Made by a program: the position numbers and the translations under genes
DNA from: Lachnospiraceae bacterium UBA1201
GTDB lineage: Bacteria > Bacillota > Clostridia > Lachnospirales > Lachnospiraceae
Length of the DNA: 6,829 bases
Assembly (NCBI GenBank): GCA_002309675.1
Contig: DBXX01000010.1
Coordinates: forward strand, 1 to 6,829
Direction: 5' to 3'
Part shown: positions 6,693-6,829 of the stretch, piece after piece
How positions within the stretch are numbered: position 1 is the first letter of the stretch
How the letters are laid out: each line of letters starts with the position of its first letter
Notes under the pieces: generated by a model
What the model was told of the DNA's origin: nothing
Databases searched by the model: none
What the model saw: only the letters and a program-made list of their open reading frames with translations

Positions 6693-6829
6693 CACCAAAA
6701 CTTCATAAAACGACGATCGCGGTTGCTTTTCCTTCCACCTCGATGCCTATCTACGTCACTGGCGACCACCAAAGCCATGAAAAACAACATGTTTGGTTGT
6801 TCTTGCATCCCATCCAGAGCCCATCCATG

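Larger units (their letters stand above)
6599..6829 (-). other. Right-edge region without a confident gene
   Basis: The minus-strand frame ending at TGA 6601-6599 is open for 76 codons up to the window edge. It ends 6 nt before the methyltransferase-HAD start and would include a hydrophobic segment (YILIYLLLVLCYII). It reads straight through the perfect hairpin at 6668-6692 and into an AT-rich stretch where a hydrophobic translation is expected by chance. No start within the window has a good ribosome site. Another minus-strand frame, open from the edge to TGA 6758-6756, could be the last codons of an upstream gene ending about 63 nt before the hairpin. I cannot decide between these readings. 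The non-coding reading with a terminator is preferred. Confidence 0.3.

Noticed and set aside
6599..6703. A 35-residue small membrane protein starting at the inner ATG of the right-edge frame (MKFWWPGGG...)
   Set aside because: No ribosome site precedes that ATG, the hairpin lies in its first codons, and the hydrophobic part comes from an AT-rich stretch that would look hydrophobic by chance.

Overview
The window looks like a piece of a Gram-positive Firmicute chromosome, most likely a clostridial or Lachnospiraceae-type gut anaerobe. This is inferred from gene style, not from a marker gene. The clues are strong purine-rich Shine-Dalgarno sites, tight gene packing with stops and ribosome sites overlapping, a hybrid sensor kinase beside a lipoprotein solute-binding protein, and base composition near balance by eye. 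I see no rRNA, tRNA, CRISPR array, insertion sequence or phage gene.

Every gene I can support lies on the minus strand, so transcription runs from right to left. The right edge (about 6599-6829) has no confident gene. It holds a 9-bp GC-rich hairpin that looks like a terminator, then an AT-rich stretch with a weak promoter candidate. Next come: a fused SAM-methyltransferase/HAD-hydrolase gene (6592-5273); a 117-nt gap; a cupin gene (5155-4655); a broken P-loop kinase-like gene (4651-4339) that needs a frame change and seems to lack its middle; a TrmO/TsaA-family tRNA methyltransferase gene (4326-3874); a 57-nt gap; a nucleotidyltransferase gene (3816-3013); a large hybrid histidine kinase with two receiver domains (3028-452); and the first 149 codons of a lipoprotein solute-binding protein (447-1), which runs off the left edge.

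Two functional blocks can be seen. The right block is a run of small stand-alone enzymes (methyltransferase/HAD, cupin, P-loop kinase remnant, TrmO, nucleotidyltransferase). It looks like an accessory cluster of small-molecule or RNA modifying enzymes, with no pathway that I can prove. The left block is a signalling pair, a membrane hybrid kinase and an extracytoplasmic binding protein, joined by a 4-nt gap. The blocks are physically linked because the nucleotidyltransferase and kinase reading frames overlap.

The observations most worth a second look are the methyltransferase-HAD fusion, whose seam carries what looks like a relic start site; the decayed kinase gene; and the kinase/binding-protein pair. 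I did not find a clearly new defence or mobile system.
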